48,136 nt of DNA from Micavibrio sp. UBA2638. Lineage in GTDB: Bacteria > Pseudomonadota > Alphaproteobacteria > Micavibrionales > Micavibrionaceae. The stretch is taken from positions 10,040 through 58,175 of the forward strand of contig DENS01000008.1 of the NCBI GenBank assembly GCA_002359735.1, given 5' to 3'. A program made the position numbers and the translations under genes. This document shows, piece after piece, positions 16,338 to 24,540 of this stretch. Within the stretch, counting starts at the first letter, position 1. Each line of letters starts with the position of its first letter. Below the pieces are notes generated by a model. The model searched no databases and was not told the origin of the DNA. It saw only the letters and a list, made by a program, of their open reading frames with translations.

Positions 16338-17054
16338 ATGAAAATAGATATAATTCCGGTTCTTCAAGATAATTATTGCTACATTCTACATTTTGAAAAC
16401 GGACAATGTGCCGTTGTTGATCCGGGCGAAGCAGCACCTGTCATTCAACACCTGGAGGATCAGGTTTTGATCCTGGATCTAATTATTAACACTCATCATC
16501 ATAGTGATCATATTGGCGGCAATGCCAGACTTCGAGAAAAATACGATTGTAAAATAGCCGCACCGCGCAAAGAAGCTGATAAAATCGGCAATGTGGATAT
16601 ACTTCTAGATGAAGACCATATCTTTGATTTTGGTAGCGAAAAAGCTGAAATTATCGAAACACCTGGCCACACTCTGGGCGCAATATGCCTTTATTACCCC
16701 GAATCCGGCGTAATCTTTACGGGCGACACACTGTTTTCGCTGGGTTGCGGACGGTTATTTGAAGGAACCCCTGATATGATGTGGGCCTCGTTGCAAAAGC
16801 TGGTCACCCTCCCCGATAATGTACAAATTTATCCAGGGCATGAATATACAAAAGCCAATGCTGTATTTTGCCTTAGCCACGATCCAGACAACGAGGACTT
16901 GATTCAGCGCAATCAAGCCATTGATTTAGCACGCGCAGGAAATATGCCGACCATTCCAGTATCTATGGGGACAGAAAAGAAAACCAATGTTTTTTTGCGC
17001 GCAAAGAACGCAAAGGAATTCTCCTCTTTGCGTTCAGCAAAAGACAATGCCTAG
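16338..17054 (+). CDS. gloB: hydroxyacylglutathione hydrolase (glyoxalase II)
   Basis: A 238-residue metallo-beta-lactamase-fold enzyme that hydrolyses S-lactoylglutathione in methylglyoxal detoxification. Metal ligands: THHHSDHIGG (52-61), H in ETPGHTLG, D in FTGDTLFSLGCGRLFEG and H in YPGHEYT. It starts at ATG 16338 (MKIDIIPVLQDNYCYIL), the conserved family beginning; an upstream in-frame ATG at 16302 adds 12 unrelated residues. The C-terminal tail after NVFLR (about residue 222 on) is atypical: it is encoded by a perfect palindrome (17007-17034) and has replaced the usual C-terminal segment. Confidence 0.93.
   Translation: MKIDIIPVLQDNYCYILHFENGQCAVVDPGEAAPVIQHLEDQVLILDLIINTHHHSDHIGGNARLREKYDCKIAAPRKEADKIGNVDILLDEDHIFDFGSEKAEIIETPGHTLGAICLYYPESGVIFTGDTLFSLGCGRLFEGTPDMMWASLQKLVTLPDNVQIYPGHEYTKANAVFCLSHDPDNEDLIQRNQAIDLARAGNMPTIPVSMGTEKKTNVFLRAKNAKEFSSLRSAKDNA
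17007..17034. repeat. palindromic element inside the gloB 3' end
   Basis: Perfect 9-bp inverted repeat AACGCAAAG (17007-17015) and CTTTGCGTT (17026-17034) around a 10-base loop, lying in frame in the last codons of gloB and encoding the unusual AKNAKEFSSLRSAKD tail. It resembles the palindromic repeats found inserted in coding sequences of various bacteria. No second copy was noticed in this window. No T-run follows, so it is not a classical terminator. Confidence 0.55.
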
Positions 17055-17098
17055 ACATTTAAAAAACAAATTATGAAGTTTAGCGAACGAACGGGGGC

Positions 17099-17482
17099 CT
17101 AACTCTCGCCACCAGATGCTTTCTTAGGACCACGGCTGCGGCTCGGTTTCTTCTGCACCTCAACATTGGGCGCACCGGCATCATTATTAGAATTGCCTTT
17201 ATTATCTTCAGATTCATTTTTGCCACCACGACCACCACTACGATTTTTAGCACCGCGTGAGTCACGATGTGGAGGAATAGGAATTGGCTTCTGGGCCATT
17301 TGATCACGCTCACTCATCGCAAGTTCGATTTCAAGGCGGGAAGCCACTTTACGCAATTCATGGATTGCCTCTTGTAAAGATTCACGGGCTTTTGCATCTT
17401 TATCATTACCAGCCCAAGCCTCATAACACTTCAAACAGGCTTCACTTGTTGTCTTTAATCTTTCTTGGATATCAGCGGACAT
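17099..17482 (-). CDS. conserved hypothetical protein with KPIPIPPHR motif and basic low-complexity tail
   Basis: A 127-residue protein. The N-terminal half (about 1-75) is predicted helical and acidic/basic mixed, ending in the striking segment MAQKPIPIPPHR (62-73); I recall a similar helical domain plus KPIPIPPHR in other alphaproteobacterial hypothetical proteins, which I cannot verify here. The rest (74-127) is Gly/Ser/Asn/Lys-rich and probably disordered, suggestive of nucleic-acid or scaffold binding. A strong ribosome-binding site (AAGGAG, 6-base spacing) precedes the ATG. It follows guaC on the same strand with 68 bases between. Function unknown. Confidence 0.75.
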   Translation of the reverse strand: MSADIQERLKTTSEACLKCYEAWAGNDKDAKARESLQEAIHELRKVASRLEIELAMSERDQMAQKPIPIPPHRDSRGAKNRSGGRGGKNESEDNKGNSNNDAGAPNVEVQKKPSRSRGPKKASGGES

Positions 17483-17550
17483 TCTTTACTCCTTATAATT
17501 TCGGACAACCACATTACCGCGCCAAAGCCGTATCACGCAAGAATAAAACC

Positions 17551-18606
17551 TTATTCATTGCCAAAAACTGTATTGAGTTGTTGACTTACACGTATAAAGG
17601 TCGTGCGTTTGGATAGCTCCTTCAAAGTGCGGGCCCCGACATAAGTACATGTAGAACGAACGCCCCCAAGAATATCTTGCAACGTATTTTCTACTGGTCC
17701 GCGATAAGGCACTTTAACAGTTTTCCCTTCGCTTGCGCGGTATTCTGCCACCCCGCCTTTATGCTTGTTCATGGCCGTATCACTGCTCATGCCATAAAAC
17801 CTTAGATATTTTTTTCCATCCTCTTCAATAATCTCCTGTTCGGATTCATCATGTCCAGATAACATCCCACCAAGCATCACAAAATCTGCACCGGCGCCAA
17901 AGGCTTTCGAAATGTCGCCGGGCACAGTACACCCACCATCTGAACAAATATGCCCTCCCAAGCCATGCGCAGCGTCGGCACATTCAATCACGGCTGAAAG
18001 TTGAGGGTAGCCGACACCGGTTTTCTTGCGTGTTGTACAAACACTACCCGGACCAATCCCGACCTTAACAATATCAACGCCGGCAAGGATCAATTCTTCG
18101 ACCATTTCTCCCGTCACGACGTTACCAGCCATAATAGTGATATCTTGTGTCAAATCACGCACGCGTTTCACGTAATCAACAAAGTTCTCACTATAGCCAT
18201 TGGCGACATCAATACAGAGCTTCTCTATACCTTTTCCGCTTTGATGTATGTCACTTTGTAAAAATGATTTTAGCTTATCCCTATCATCCTGCGCCAAGCC
18301 AATGCTATACCATATTGCACTAGAATCGTAGCGTTCGAAGAAATCAGTTAAATCTTTCAAGGAATAATGTTTATGCAATGCGACTGTCAGACCGTTGTCA
18401 TTTTTCAAAAAAGAACGCGCCATATCAAAGGTCCCCACCCCGTCCATATTGGCGGCAATAATCGGCACACCAGATATTGTACGGCCACTCCAACGCATTT
18501 TATAGGCACGTGATATATCCACTTCTTTACGGCTACCTAATGTTGATCGCTTTGGACGGATCAGCACATCTTTAAAATCCAGCTTAATATCTTCTTCTAT
18601 ACGCAT
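17551..18606 (-). CDS. guaC: GMP reductase
   Basis: A 351-residue TIM-barrel enzyme that converts GMP to IMP with NADPH in purine interconversion. The catalytic loop GIGPGSVCTTR (183-193) places the nucleophile at C190; it is followed by KTGVGYPQLSAV, a GuaC rather than GuaB sequence. The phosphate-binding DGGCTVPGD and the FYGMSS flap (in KKYLRFYGMSSD) are present, and there are no CBS domains, which separates it from IMP dehydrogenase. The N-terminus DFKDVLIRPKRSTLGSR (10-26) is the expected substrate-binding start. Length is normal for GuaC. Confidence 0.93.
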   Translation of the reverse strand: MRIEEDIKLDFKDVLIRPKRSTLGSRKEVDISRAYKMRWSGRTISGVPIIAANMDGVGTFDMARSFLKNDNGLTVALHKHYSLKDLTDFFERYDSSAIWYSIGLAQDDRDKLKSFLQSDIHQSGKGIEKLCIDVANGYSENFVDYVKRVRDLTQDITIMAGNVVTGEMVEELILAGVDIVKVGIGPGSVCTTRKKTGVGYPQLSAVIECADAAHGLGGHICSDGGCTVPGDISKAFGAGADFVMLGGMLSGHDESEQEIIEEDGKKYLRFYGMSSDTAMNKHKGGVAEYRASEGKTVKVPYRGPVENTLQDILGGVRSTCTYVGARTLKELSKRTTFIRVSQQLNTVFGNE

Positions 18607-18657
18607 AGATGTCAGTCTTTCTTGTGATTGATTGAGTAACTAGGGTTATACCGGTAT

Positions 18658-18840
18658 TTACGTTTTAAATATAGATGCAGCGGCATCATGTGAAGCCTTC
18701 TTCTTGATAATCATATCATCAGCCTTATCAATTTCATCCTTTAATTCTTTTATATAATTTTCCAGATCCGTAATAGACATCGAATCCATTTTAGCCGGGA
18801 ACTCTCTTATCGAAATTTTTCTACCATCTTCATCAAACAT
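18658..18840 (-). CDS. DUF1192-family small coiled-coil protein
   Basis: A 60-residue protein. After a short polar N-terminus it has the DUF1192 core: SMSITDLENYIKELKDEIDK (20-39) and a second helix ending KKKASHDAAASIFK. This two-helix coiled-coil is an alphaproteobacterial family of unknown function. The start is ATG 18840, with AGAGG 10 bases upstream; a longer frame to 18876 has no ribosome-binding site and matches the family less well. It diverges from trcR. Confidence 0.8.
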   Translation of the reverse strand: MFDEDGRKISIREFPAKMDSMSITDLENYIKELKDEIDKADDMIIKKKASHDAAASIFKT

Positions 18841-19031
18841 ATCTTGAACACCTCTTGCATTAGAATATAAGGGCATTCGTTTAAAATCAATGAAGACAAT
18901 TTTTTCTGGATTTTTTTTCCTGTGTGTCCTATAACACCGTTATTCCCGAAATTTTTGTAAGTAAAATTTCTTTTGACGACAGGGGGGAAGTCAGAAACCC
19001 TCTATCCATGGAATTTTTTAAGGAGAAAAAA

Positions 19032-19742
19032 ATGGCAAACGCCCTGAAAAAAACAGAACCAAATAAATTGTTGATGCCCAAAGCTACGGCTGTGTGGCTA
19101 ATTGAGAATACAGCGCTAACATTCGCACAAATTGCGGATTTTACAGACTTGACCGAAATCGAAGTGGAAGCTCTGGCCAATGAGGAAATCGGCCGCGGTC
19201 TGGTTGGCCGTAATCCGGTAGACCACAATGAGCTCACCAAAGAAGAGCTTGAGCGCTGTGAAAAAGATCCCCAAGCATCTTTGAAAATGTCCAAAAGCGA
19301 CCTTCCTGCTGTTAAAACGCGTTCAAAAGGCCCACGTTACACTCCTGTTTCAAAACGCGGTGACAAGCCTGACGCAATTGCTTATATTTTAAAGCACAAC
19401 CCTGAAATCACGGATGCACAAATCACGAAATTGGTAGGGACAACGAAACCGACCATTAACAATGTTCGCGACCGTACGCATCCGAACATCTCCAATATTA
19501 AGCCGCGTCATCCTGCTGATTTAGGTTTATGCAGCTATGTTGAATATGAAACAGCCGTTGAAAAAGGTCTTCGAGCACAAGGTAAAGACCCGGAAACCGT
19601 AAAGGCACAACGCTTGGCGGAGCAACAGAAGAAAATAGAGGAAGAAAACGCCCCGGCCGAGCCACAGAGCCAATCTGGCACCGGTGGTTTTGATTTCTCA
19701 AACTTCCTGGGCGACAGCATGAATATAAATGATGACGAATAG
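19032..19742 (+). CDS. trcR: DUF1013 protein, TrcR-type cell-cycle transcription regulator
   Basis: A 236-residue protein of the DUF1013 family, restricted to alphaproteobacteria. In Caulobacter the member TrcR associates with RNA polymerase and supports expression of CtrA-controlled genes. Sequence landmarks: LMPKATAVWLIENTALTFAQ (14-33) and onward IADFTDLTEIEVEALANEEI, a helix-turn-helix-like repeat, then a second one at about 112-146 (KPDAIAYILKHNPEITDAQI). The C-terminus is Gln/Glu/Ser-rich with a final GGFDFSNFLG. Start ATG 19032 has AAGGAG with 6-base spacing; the upstream 36 codons of open frame are noncoding leader. A terminator hairpin follows at 19791. Confidence 0.88.
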   Translation: MANALKKTEPNKLLMPKATAVWLIENTALTFAQIADFTDLTEIEVEALANEEIGRGLVGRNPVDHNELTKEELERCEKDPQASLKMSKSDLPAVKTRSKGPRYTPVSKRGDKPDAIAYILKHNPEITDAQITKLVGTTKPTINNVRDRTHPNISNIKPRHPADLGLCSYVEYETAVEKGLRAQGKDPETVKAQRLAEQQKKIEEENAPAEPQSQSGTGGFDFSNFLGDSMNINDDE

Positions 19743-19790
19743 GTCGTTAAACTAGACCTGTTTTCTATCATAACGAATAAATCTATCATT

Positions 19791-19825
19791 AAGGCCGCAG
19801 ATCAGAGGGATCCGCGGCCTTCTTT
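19791..19825 (+). terminator. Rho-independent terminator after trcR
   Basis: Eight-bp stem AAGGCCGC (19791-19798) and GCGGCCTT (19814-19821) with a 15-base loop, then a modest T-rich tail (CTTTG). It lies 49 bases after the trcR stop and before the convergent YdcH-like gene. Confidence 0.75.
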
Positions 19826-19849
19826 GTACAATGATTTCTTTTTATATCG

Positions 19850-20029
19850 TTACGATAAGCGCTCAATGGAATCTTTTAAGGCGAGCTTTTGCTTCTTTAA
19901 TTGTTTTAAATAATAATCCGCTGTTGACGGAGACTTCAACGCATCATTAATTCTATCCTCCAACGCGGCATGCTTATCTTTTAAAGCTCTTACTTTTGTC
20001 GGGTTAATATTGCGCGCGCGTGAAGCCAT
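19850..20029 (-). CDS. DUF465/YdcH-family small coiled-coil protein
   Basis: A 59-residue protein with an arginine-rich start (MASRARNINPTKVRALKDKH) followed by two helices typical of the YdcH/DUF465 family, with the conserved YLKQLKKQKLALKDSI near the end. These small coiled-coil proteins are common in alphaproteobacteria; function unknown. An AGGAG lies directly against an upstream ATG (20035) but 6 bases before the ATG at 20029, so the latter is taken as start. Confidence 0.8.
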   Translation of the reverse strand: MASRARNINPTKVRALKDKHAALEDRINDALKSPSTADYYLKQLKKQKLALKDSIERLS

Positions 20030-20102
20030 GGGCATCTCCTGTTTGTTTATGGTGTTGTCGATCTATCGGGTAATAAAAAAAATAGTAAAGGCCCCTACGC
20101 AT

Positions 20103-20136
20103 AAAAAAACTGATGCACCGAAAATTCGGTAATCAG
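20103..20136 (-). terminator. Rho-independent terminator
   Basis: Hairpin with outer arms CTGAT (20110-20114) and ATCAG (20132-20136) and inner arms ACCGAA and TTCGGT (20117-20130). A T-run follows on the minus strand (20109-20103). It is suited to end the minus-strand transcript from the 85-residue gene at 20269-20526, 130 bases upstream of it. The 20137-20268 stretch is AT-rich and shows no convincing gene. Confidence 0.7.
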
Positions 20137-20268
20137 TATGTATTTTTATCCTATATATCTAAATTTGGTCTGCGCAAAGGTTTGATCATTACTATTATTT
20201 ATCACTACAAATGAGGCAATTCTCACTGCCCCATACATCCATGATATGACAAAAACGCTAAAGAACCC

Positions 20269-20526
20269 TTAATCTAAAGTATACTCAAGTATGGCCGGAA
20301 CATCTGAATGATACCCCTCATCCACGTCAATGCGGGATAAATCTTTTGTTTCAATCTCAACGTTACGCTGTTCAGCAGAGATTGGAGCGGCCTTAAACTC
20401 AGTATCATCACTGTGTTTTATCTCCTGTACGACATAGGCTGCAAAACAAGCTGACAAACCGACTCCCACCCCATAAAGCGCCATAGTATTGACTATATCA
20501 TCCAATTCTTTAAACGGACTTTGCAT
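20269..20526 (-). CDS. hypothetical single-pass membrane protein
   Basis: An 85-residue protein, not recognised. A short amphipathic start (MQSPFKELDDIVNTM) leads into one hydrophobic helix (about 15-36, ALYGVGVGLSACFAAYVVQE), then a charged, acidic C-terminal tail. It is predicted to be an inner-membrane protein with a cytoplasmic or periplasmic acidic tail. Start ATG 20526 has AAGGGGGG 6 bases upstream; the longer frame to 20574 lacks one. A strong terminator lies downstream on the same strand. It sits between ydcH-like and ALDH genes. Confidence 0.65.
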   Translation of the reverse strand: MQSPFKELDDIVNTMALYGVGVGLSACFAAYVVQEIKHSDDTEFKAAPISAEQRNVEIETKDLSRIDVDEGYHSDVPAILEYTLD

Positions 20527-20679
20527 TTGTTTTCCCCCCTTGTTTGCGGCTGTAAGCCAGCAACATAGCCACAAACAAAAACTATGTCAAATAAAGGCAC
20601 CATAATAAAAGCCGGCACATAATAAAAAGCAAAGGACATGGGCCCCTTGCTTCTAAATTATTCGACCAAAGCCTTAGTG

Positions 20680-22224
20680 TTAGATATCGAACACAACACC
20701 TTGCGCCAATGGCATCTGATCTGAGTAATTAATCGTCTGCGTTTGACGACGCATATAAACCTTCCAGGCATCTGATCCGCTTTCGCGGCCTCCACCAGTT
20801 TCCTTTTCACCGCCGAATGCGCCTCCGATCTCTGCGCCGCTAGTGCCGATATTGACGTTAGCTATGCCGCAATCGCTGCCGATGCTTGAGAGGAATTTTT
20901 CCGTCTCACGGACATTGTTGGAAAAGACACAAGATGACAAACCTTGCGGCACGGCATTTTGCAATTCAATTGCATCATCAAAGTCTGCGTATTTCATAAC
21001 ATAAAGAATGGGAGCGAATGTCTCATGCTCCACGATTGTGGTTTGTTCAGGCATTGCGATAATGGCCGGTGTTACATAAAAACCATCAGCGCAATCACCT
21101 TCAGTGTAACGCTCACCACCGGCAAGCACGTCGCCACCCTGTTCCTTAGCTGCCTTTATTGTCTCCTGCATTGCATTATATGCATCTTCATCAATCAGCG
21201 GGCCTACCAGAGTTTCAGCGTCTAACGGGCTTCCGATCCGTACTGATTTATAGGCCTTTGTCAAAGGTTCAACCAGCGAGTCATAAATACTTTCATGTAC
21301 GAATAAGCGGCGTAAAGATGTACAGCGCTGCCCACATGTTCCAACCGCTCCAAAAATGGCAGCACGAACGGCCATTTCCATGTCGGCGGATGGTGTAGCG
21401 ATCATTGCGTTATTACCACCCAGCTCAAGCAAAGAACGCCCCAAACGTGCCGCTACGTCTTTTGCAACGGCCTTCCCCATTCGCGTTGAGCCGGTTGCAC
21501 TAACCAAAGGATAAGCCGGATTGTTACTTAGGGCTTCGCCAATCTCACGTTCGCCTATTACAACCTGCAAAAGATTCTCGGGCAAATCATGACCAGCTTG
21601 TTTGAACTTCTCGGCTGCGCGATCAAATATCACCTGACAAGCCAACGCCGTTAAAGGTGTTTTTTCTGATGGTTTCCAAACCACTGAGTCACCGCAAACC
21701 AGCGCAAGAGCTGTATTCCAAGACCAAACAGCCACAGGAAAATTAAAAGCCGTGATAACGGCAACAGGCCCCAGAGGTTGCCACATTTCACGCATATGGT
21801 GCCCCGGGCGTTCCGAAGAAATGGTCAAGCCATATAGCTGACGGGACAAGCCAACAGCAAAGTCGCAAATATCTATCATTTCCTGCACTTCGCCACGCCC
21901 TTCAGAAATAATCTTACCGCATTCCAGCGTCACAAGCTGCGATAATTCTTCCTTGGCATCACGTAACTCCTGCCCCAGAAGGCGTATAAATTCACCGCGT
22001 ACAGGCGCCGGAACGCTGCGCCATTGCTTGAAAGCACTCTTTGCATTTGCCGTAACGCTATCGATATCCGCAGTGTTGTGCGTTTGTACAGAAGCTATCT
22101 TGCTCCCGTCAATTGGGGTAAAAACATCCAAATCACCACCATAGACCGAATTCCCCGCTAGGCCGCAAGCGCTGATAATTTGAGTAAAGTCGTTCATATT
22201 CATATTCTCTTTCGGTTTTAGCAT
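20680..22224 (-). CDS. aldehyde dehydrogenase, ALDH7/alpha-aminoadipate semialdehyde type
   Basis: A 514-residue NAD-dependent aldehyde dehydrogenase. Catalytic residues: E267 in LLELGGNNA and C301 in VGTCGQRCTSLRRL, with AFNFPVAVWSWN (159-170) at the NAD-binding loop. The ELGGNNA and GQRCTSLRR forms, and RESGSDAWKVYMRRQT near the C-terminus, are those of ALDH7A1/AmaB, which oxidises alpha-aminoadipate semialdehyde (piperideine-6-carboxylate) in lysine degradation. No other lysine catabolic genes are adjacent, so the pathway assignment is inferred from family only. The start ATG 22224 has AAGGAAG upstream; later in-frame ATGs at 22203 and 22197 are possible. Confidence 0.88.
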   Translation of the reverse strand: MLKPKENMNMNDFTQIISACGLAGNSVYGGDLDVFTPIDGSKIASVQTHNTADIDSVTANAKSAFKQWRSVPAPVRGEFIRLLGQELRDAKEELSQLVTLECGKIISEGRGEVQEMIDICDFAVGLSRQLYGLTISSERPGHHMREMWQPLGPVAVITAFNFPVAVWSWNTALALVCGDSVVWKPSEKTPLTALACQVIFDRAAEKFKQAGHDLPENLLQVVIGEREIGEALSNNPAYPLVSATGSTRMGKAVAKDVAARLGRSLLELGGNNAMIATPSADMEMAVRAAIFGAVGTCGQRCTSLRRLFVHESIYDSLVEPLTKAYKSVRIGSPLDAETLVGPLIDEDAYNAMQETIKAAKEQGGDVLAGGERYTEGDCADGFYVTPAIIAMPEQTTIVEHETFAPILYVMKYADFDDAIELQNAVPQGLSSCVFSNNVRETEKFLSSIGSDCGIANVNIGTSGAEIGGAFGGEKETGGGRESGSDAWKVYMRRQTQTINYSDQMPLAQGVVFDI

Positions 22225-22260
22225 GGCGATATTTCTTCCTTTATGTTCTAATCTTCAATT

Positions 22261-22662
22261 ATGAAGAGTAAAGGAATCATACCCATATTGACAATTCTTC
22301 TTGCGCTTTTGTGCACAAGCGGAAGTGTGGCAGCGCAAAAAACGCGGCTGCAAAATTATATTACTTATAAATTCTATGTAGAAAAGATTAGAAATACCGC
22401 CAGCCGTTATGGCCTGAGCCAAAATGCCTGTGCACAAAAAAATGTAATGGCCTCGCGCAATCGTTACGACATTATTTCCCAGCCCGTTTTCGTTCAGGGA
22501 AAGCTGCACCCGATTGCCGGTGCCTGGTATGAAACCGTTCACCTTACCCAATGCCGCAAGGCTTATAAACTACACATTACCGTTATTGCAAACAAAGATG
22601 GAAGCATGCCCAATTTTATCGCCAAGCCTGTGGACACAAACAAGAAAGAAAACCAAGGCTAG
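22261..22662 (+). CDS. hypothetical secreted protein
   Basis: A 133-residue protein with a clear signal peptide (MKSKGIIPILTILLALLCTS, cleavage near SVAAQK, about 25). The mature part has two cysteines (in QNACAQK and LTQCRKAY) that could form a disulfide, and a YEIVH-like strand-rich core; no family recognised. It diverges from the ALDH gene with 36 bases between and has no clear ribosome-binding site. Its TAG stop lies in CTAG shared with the stop of the convergent DUF924 gene. Confidence 0.65.
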   Translation: MKSKGIIPILTILLALLCTSGSVAAQKTRLQNYITYKFYVEKIRNTASRYGLSQNACAQKNVMASRNRYDIISQPVFVQGKLHPIAGAWYETVHLTQCRKAYKLHITVIANKDGSMPNFIAKPVDTNKKENQG

Positions 22663-23204
22663 GCAGGCAACGTTTTCAAATACTCATCTTCTTCCGGCGT
22701 ATTTTCACGCCCAAGAGCCTTATTGCGGTAAGGGAAACGGTCAAAATTCTCAATTTCACGATAATGGCGCAATGCATGTTCATACCCCATCGGATCATCA
22801 ACTTGCATTGTGCTGAACAATTCAACCGACTTTTTTTGATCCGTCAGATTTTCACTATGCATAAAAGGTAAATACAAAAATCGTCGCTTCATGGGAATCA
22901 TAATTTGATCAAAGCCTCGGTGAATAGCATGTTTAGAAATCACCAATGCATCTTTATCTGTTTTAAAGGCTTTCCCCTGCCCTCGAAACATATTCCGGGG
23001 AAACTGATCCAGGAGCAAGCAAAGCGCAAGGCACCCAGGTGCATCAATTTTCCATTCAGCGCAGCCCCCATCAGCCGCAAGTTCATACAAATCTAAAAAC
23101 CTCGCGCGCACGGTATCATCAAACTCAGGACTAACCTGAAACCATTGTTGCGGTTTTGTCTCTTCAAACCAAAAATCAATTACGGACTGTTTTGAGTCTT
23201 TCAT
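22659..23204 (-). CDS. DUF924 family protein
   Basis: A 181-residue soluble helical protein of the DUF924 family, a TPR-like helical fold of unknown role. Signature segments: VIDFWFEETKPQQWF (8-22), the LLLDQFPRNMFRG block (63-75) and FLYLPFMHSENLTDQ (108-122). Length and motif order are standard. It is single-copy core in many proteobacteria. The stop overlaps the convergent hypothetical gene by 4 bases. No ribosome-binding site of note. Confidence 0.88.
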   Translation of the reverse strand: MKDSKQSVIDFWFEETKPQQWFQVSPEFDDTVRARFLDLYELAADGGCAEWKIDAPGCLALCLLLDQFPRNMFRGQGKAFKTDKDALVISKHAIHRGFDQIMIPMKRRFLYLPFMHSENLTDQKKSVELFSTMQVDDPMGYEHALRHYREIENFDRFPYRNKALGRENTPEEDEYLKTLPA

Positions 23205-23321
23205 ATCATAAAGATAGCGCGAAACAGGCTATTTTCCTAGAGTGTTAAATAGAATTCTTACTAACATCAAAGATATCAATAAAGTAAGAAAAATAAAAAT
23301 GCTAGGCTGAGCTATACCAAG

Positions 23322-23576
23322 CTATGACTTGGAAATATCAGAGGCTGCATTTTTACGCGCTCGTTTTGCAAGAAACAAGAAACACAAAGACGGCAAAAAG
23401 GGAATAATTAGAACAAAAATAAGGATGGGATGATGTAATAACGTCCCCGGTTTCCCTCCAAGATATTGTAAATACATCATAATAAACACGATAAAGCCGA
23501 ACACCCCAAGTATAAGCGACACCCATTTATAAATGTAGTTATTTAATAAGTTTCGCCTTGCTTTATTGTGTTTCAT
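23322..23576 (-). CDS. hypothetical two-helix membrane protein
   Basis: An 84-residue, strongly hydrophobic protein: a basic start (MKHNKARRNLLNNYIYKW), a membrane helix at about 18-37, a short loop (GGKPGTLLHHP), a second helix at about 50-70 and a basic tail (AKRARKNAASD). No family recognised. Start taken as ATG 23576; an upstream GTG at 23597 is possible. It is separated from petC by a 166-base AT-rich gap containing an imperfect direct repeat. Coding potential is reasonable but unproven. Confidence 0.55.
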   Translation of the reverse strand: MKHNKARRNLLNNYIYKWVSLILGVFGFIVFIMMYLQYLGGKPGTLLHHPILIFVLIIPFLPSLCFLFLAKRARKNAASDISKS

Positions 23577-23742
23577 TATAATCTTTTCGCATATCACCCT
23601 TTTATATTACATTATTATAATATAAAATCGTTTACCAAAACCTTAACAATCTCAGGAATTTCACCATTATGCGCAGATTAGTTAAGGCATAACACCATTA
23701 TGGGCTTAGTTAATGACTATACACAAGTAACAAAATGTAATT

Positions 23743-24522
23743 TTAATGTAAATCAGCCCATAGCTGGCGCTTATAGGCATACATAATACCCGCAAAAACC
23801 AGCAAGAAGATTATAACACGCAGACCAATGCGCTTACGATCTTCCATATACGGATCAGCGGCCCATGTCAGGAAATGCGCAACATCTTTCGCATATTGTT
23901 CCGTCGTGGTTGGCGTCCCGTCATCATAAGCGACGATATCATCAGACAATGGAGGCGCCATTGAAATAACATGACCTGGGAAATATTTATTGTAATACTT
24001 ACCTTCCGGCACTTCTACTCCATGTTCAGGCTCACTATACCCTGTTAGCAGACCATAAACATAATCCGAACCACTATGACGAGCCTTGGTAATCAAAGAT
24101 AAATCAACCGGATAAGCACCATTATTGGCATATTTTGCCGCTGCTTCGTTGGGATAAGGCGAAACAAAAGCGTCGCTTGGGATGGCTGTGCGCTCAAACA
24201 TTTCCCCTTCATCATTAGGGCCATCGGTTACAGAATATTGCGCAGCTATATTTTTAACCTGATTTTCATTATATCCCAACGCCGTTAAGTTACGATAGCG
24301 CAGGTGTTTCATTCCATGACAGGCCGAACAAACATTTTGGTACACTTTTAGGCCACGCTGAAGCGCCCCTTTATCATACGTGCCAAACATACCACTAAAA
24401 CTCCAATCCTGTTTTGGTGGGTGCGGTGTATCACCAGCAGCATATGCAGAACTGCTATATCCAACGACACCACACAGTGCCAAGACAACAAGAAGTGCGC
24501 TAAATGTTCTTTTCATTTTCAT
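23743..24522 (-). CDS. petC: cytochrome c1, bc1 complex
   Basis: A 259-residue membrane-anchored c-type cytochrome of the ubiquinol-cytochrome c reductase complex, passing electrons from the Rieske protein to soluble or membrane cytochrome c. It has a signal peptide (about 1-28), the haem motif CSACH (65-69), the axial methionine in VISMAPPLSDD, and a C-terminal transmembrane anchor (about 233-250) ending in a basic tail. Start ATG 24522 has GGGGAAG upstream at suitable spacing; a GTG at 24531 lies too close to that site. It is the last gene of the petABC operon. Confidence 0.93.
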   Translation of the reverse strand: MKMKRTFSALLVVLALCGVVGYSSSAYAAGDTPHPPKQDWSFSGMFGTYDKGALQRGLKVYQNVCSACHGMKHLRYRNLTALGYNENQVKNIAAQYSVTDGPNDEGEMFERTAIPSDAFVSPYPNEAAAKYANNGAYPVDLSLITKARHSGSDYVYGLLTGYSEPEHGVEVPEGKYYNKYFPGHVISMAPPLSDDIVAYDDGTPTTTEQYAKDVAHFLTWAADPYMEDRKRIGLRVIIFLLVFAGIMYAYKRQLWADLH

Positions 24523-24540
24523 ATCTTTCACTTCCCCTGA

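Noticed and set aside
20150..20268. 36-codon in-frame open stretch following the stop of the 85-residue gene
   Set aside because: Sequence is AT-rich with no start, ribosome-binding site or family resemblance; likely chance, although stop readthrough cannot be excluded.
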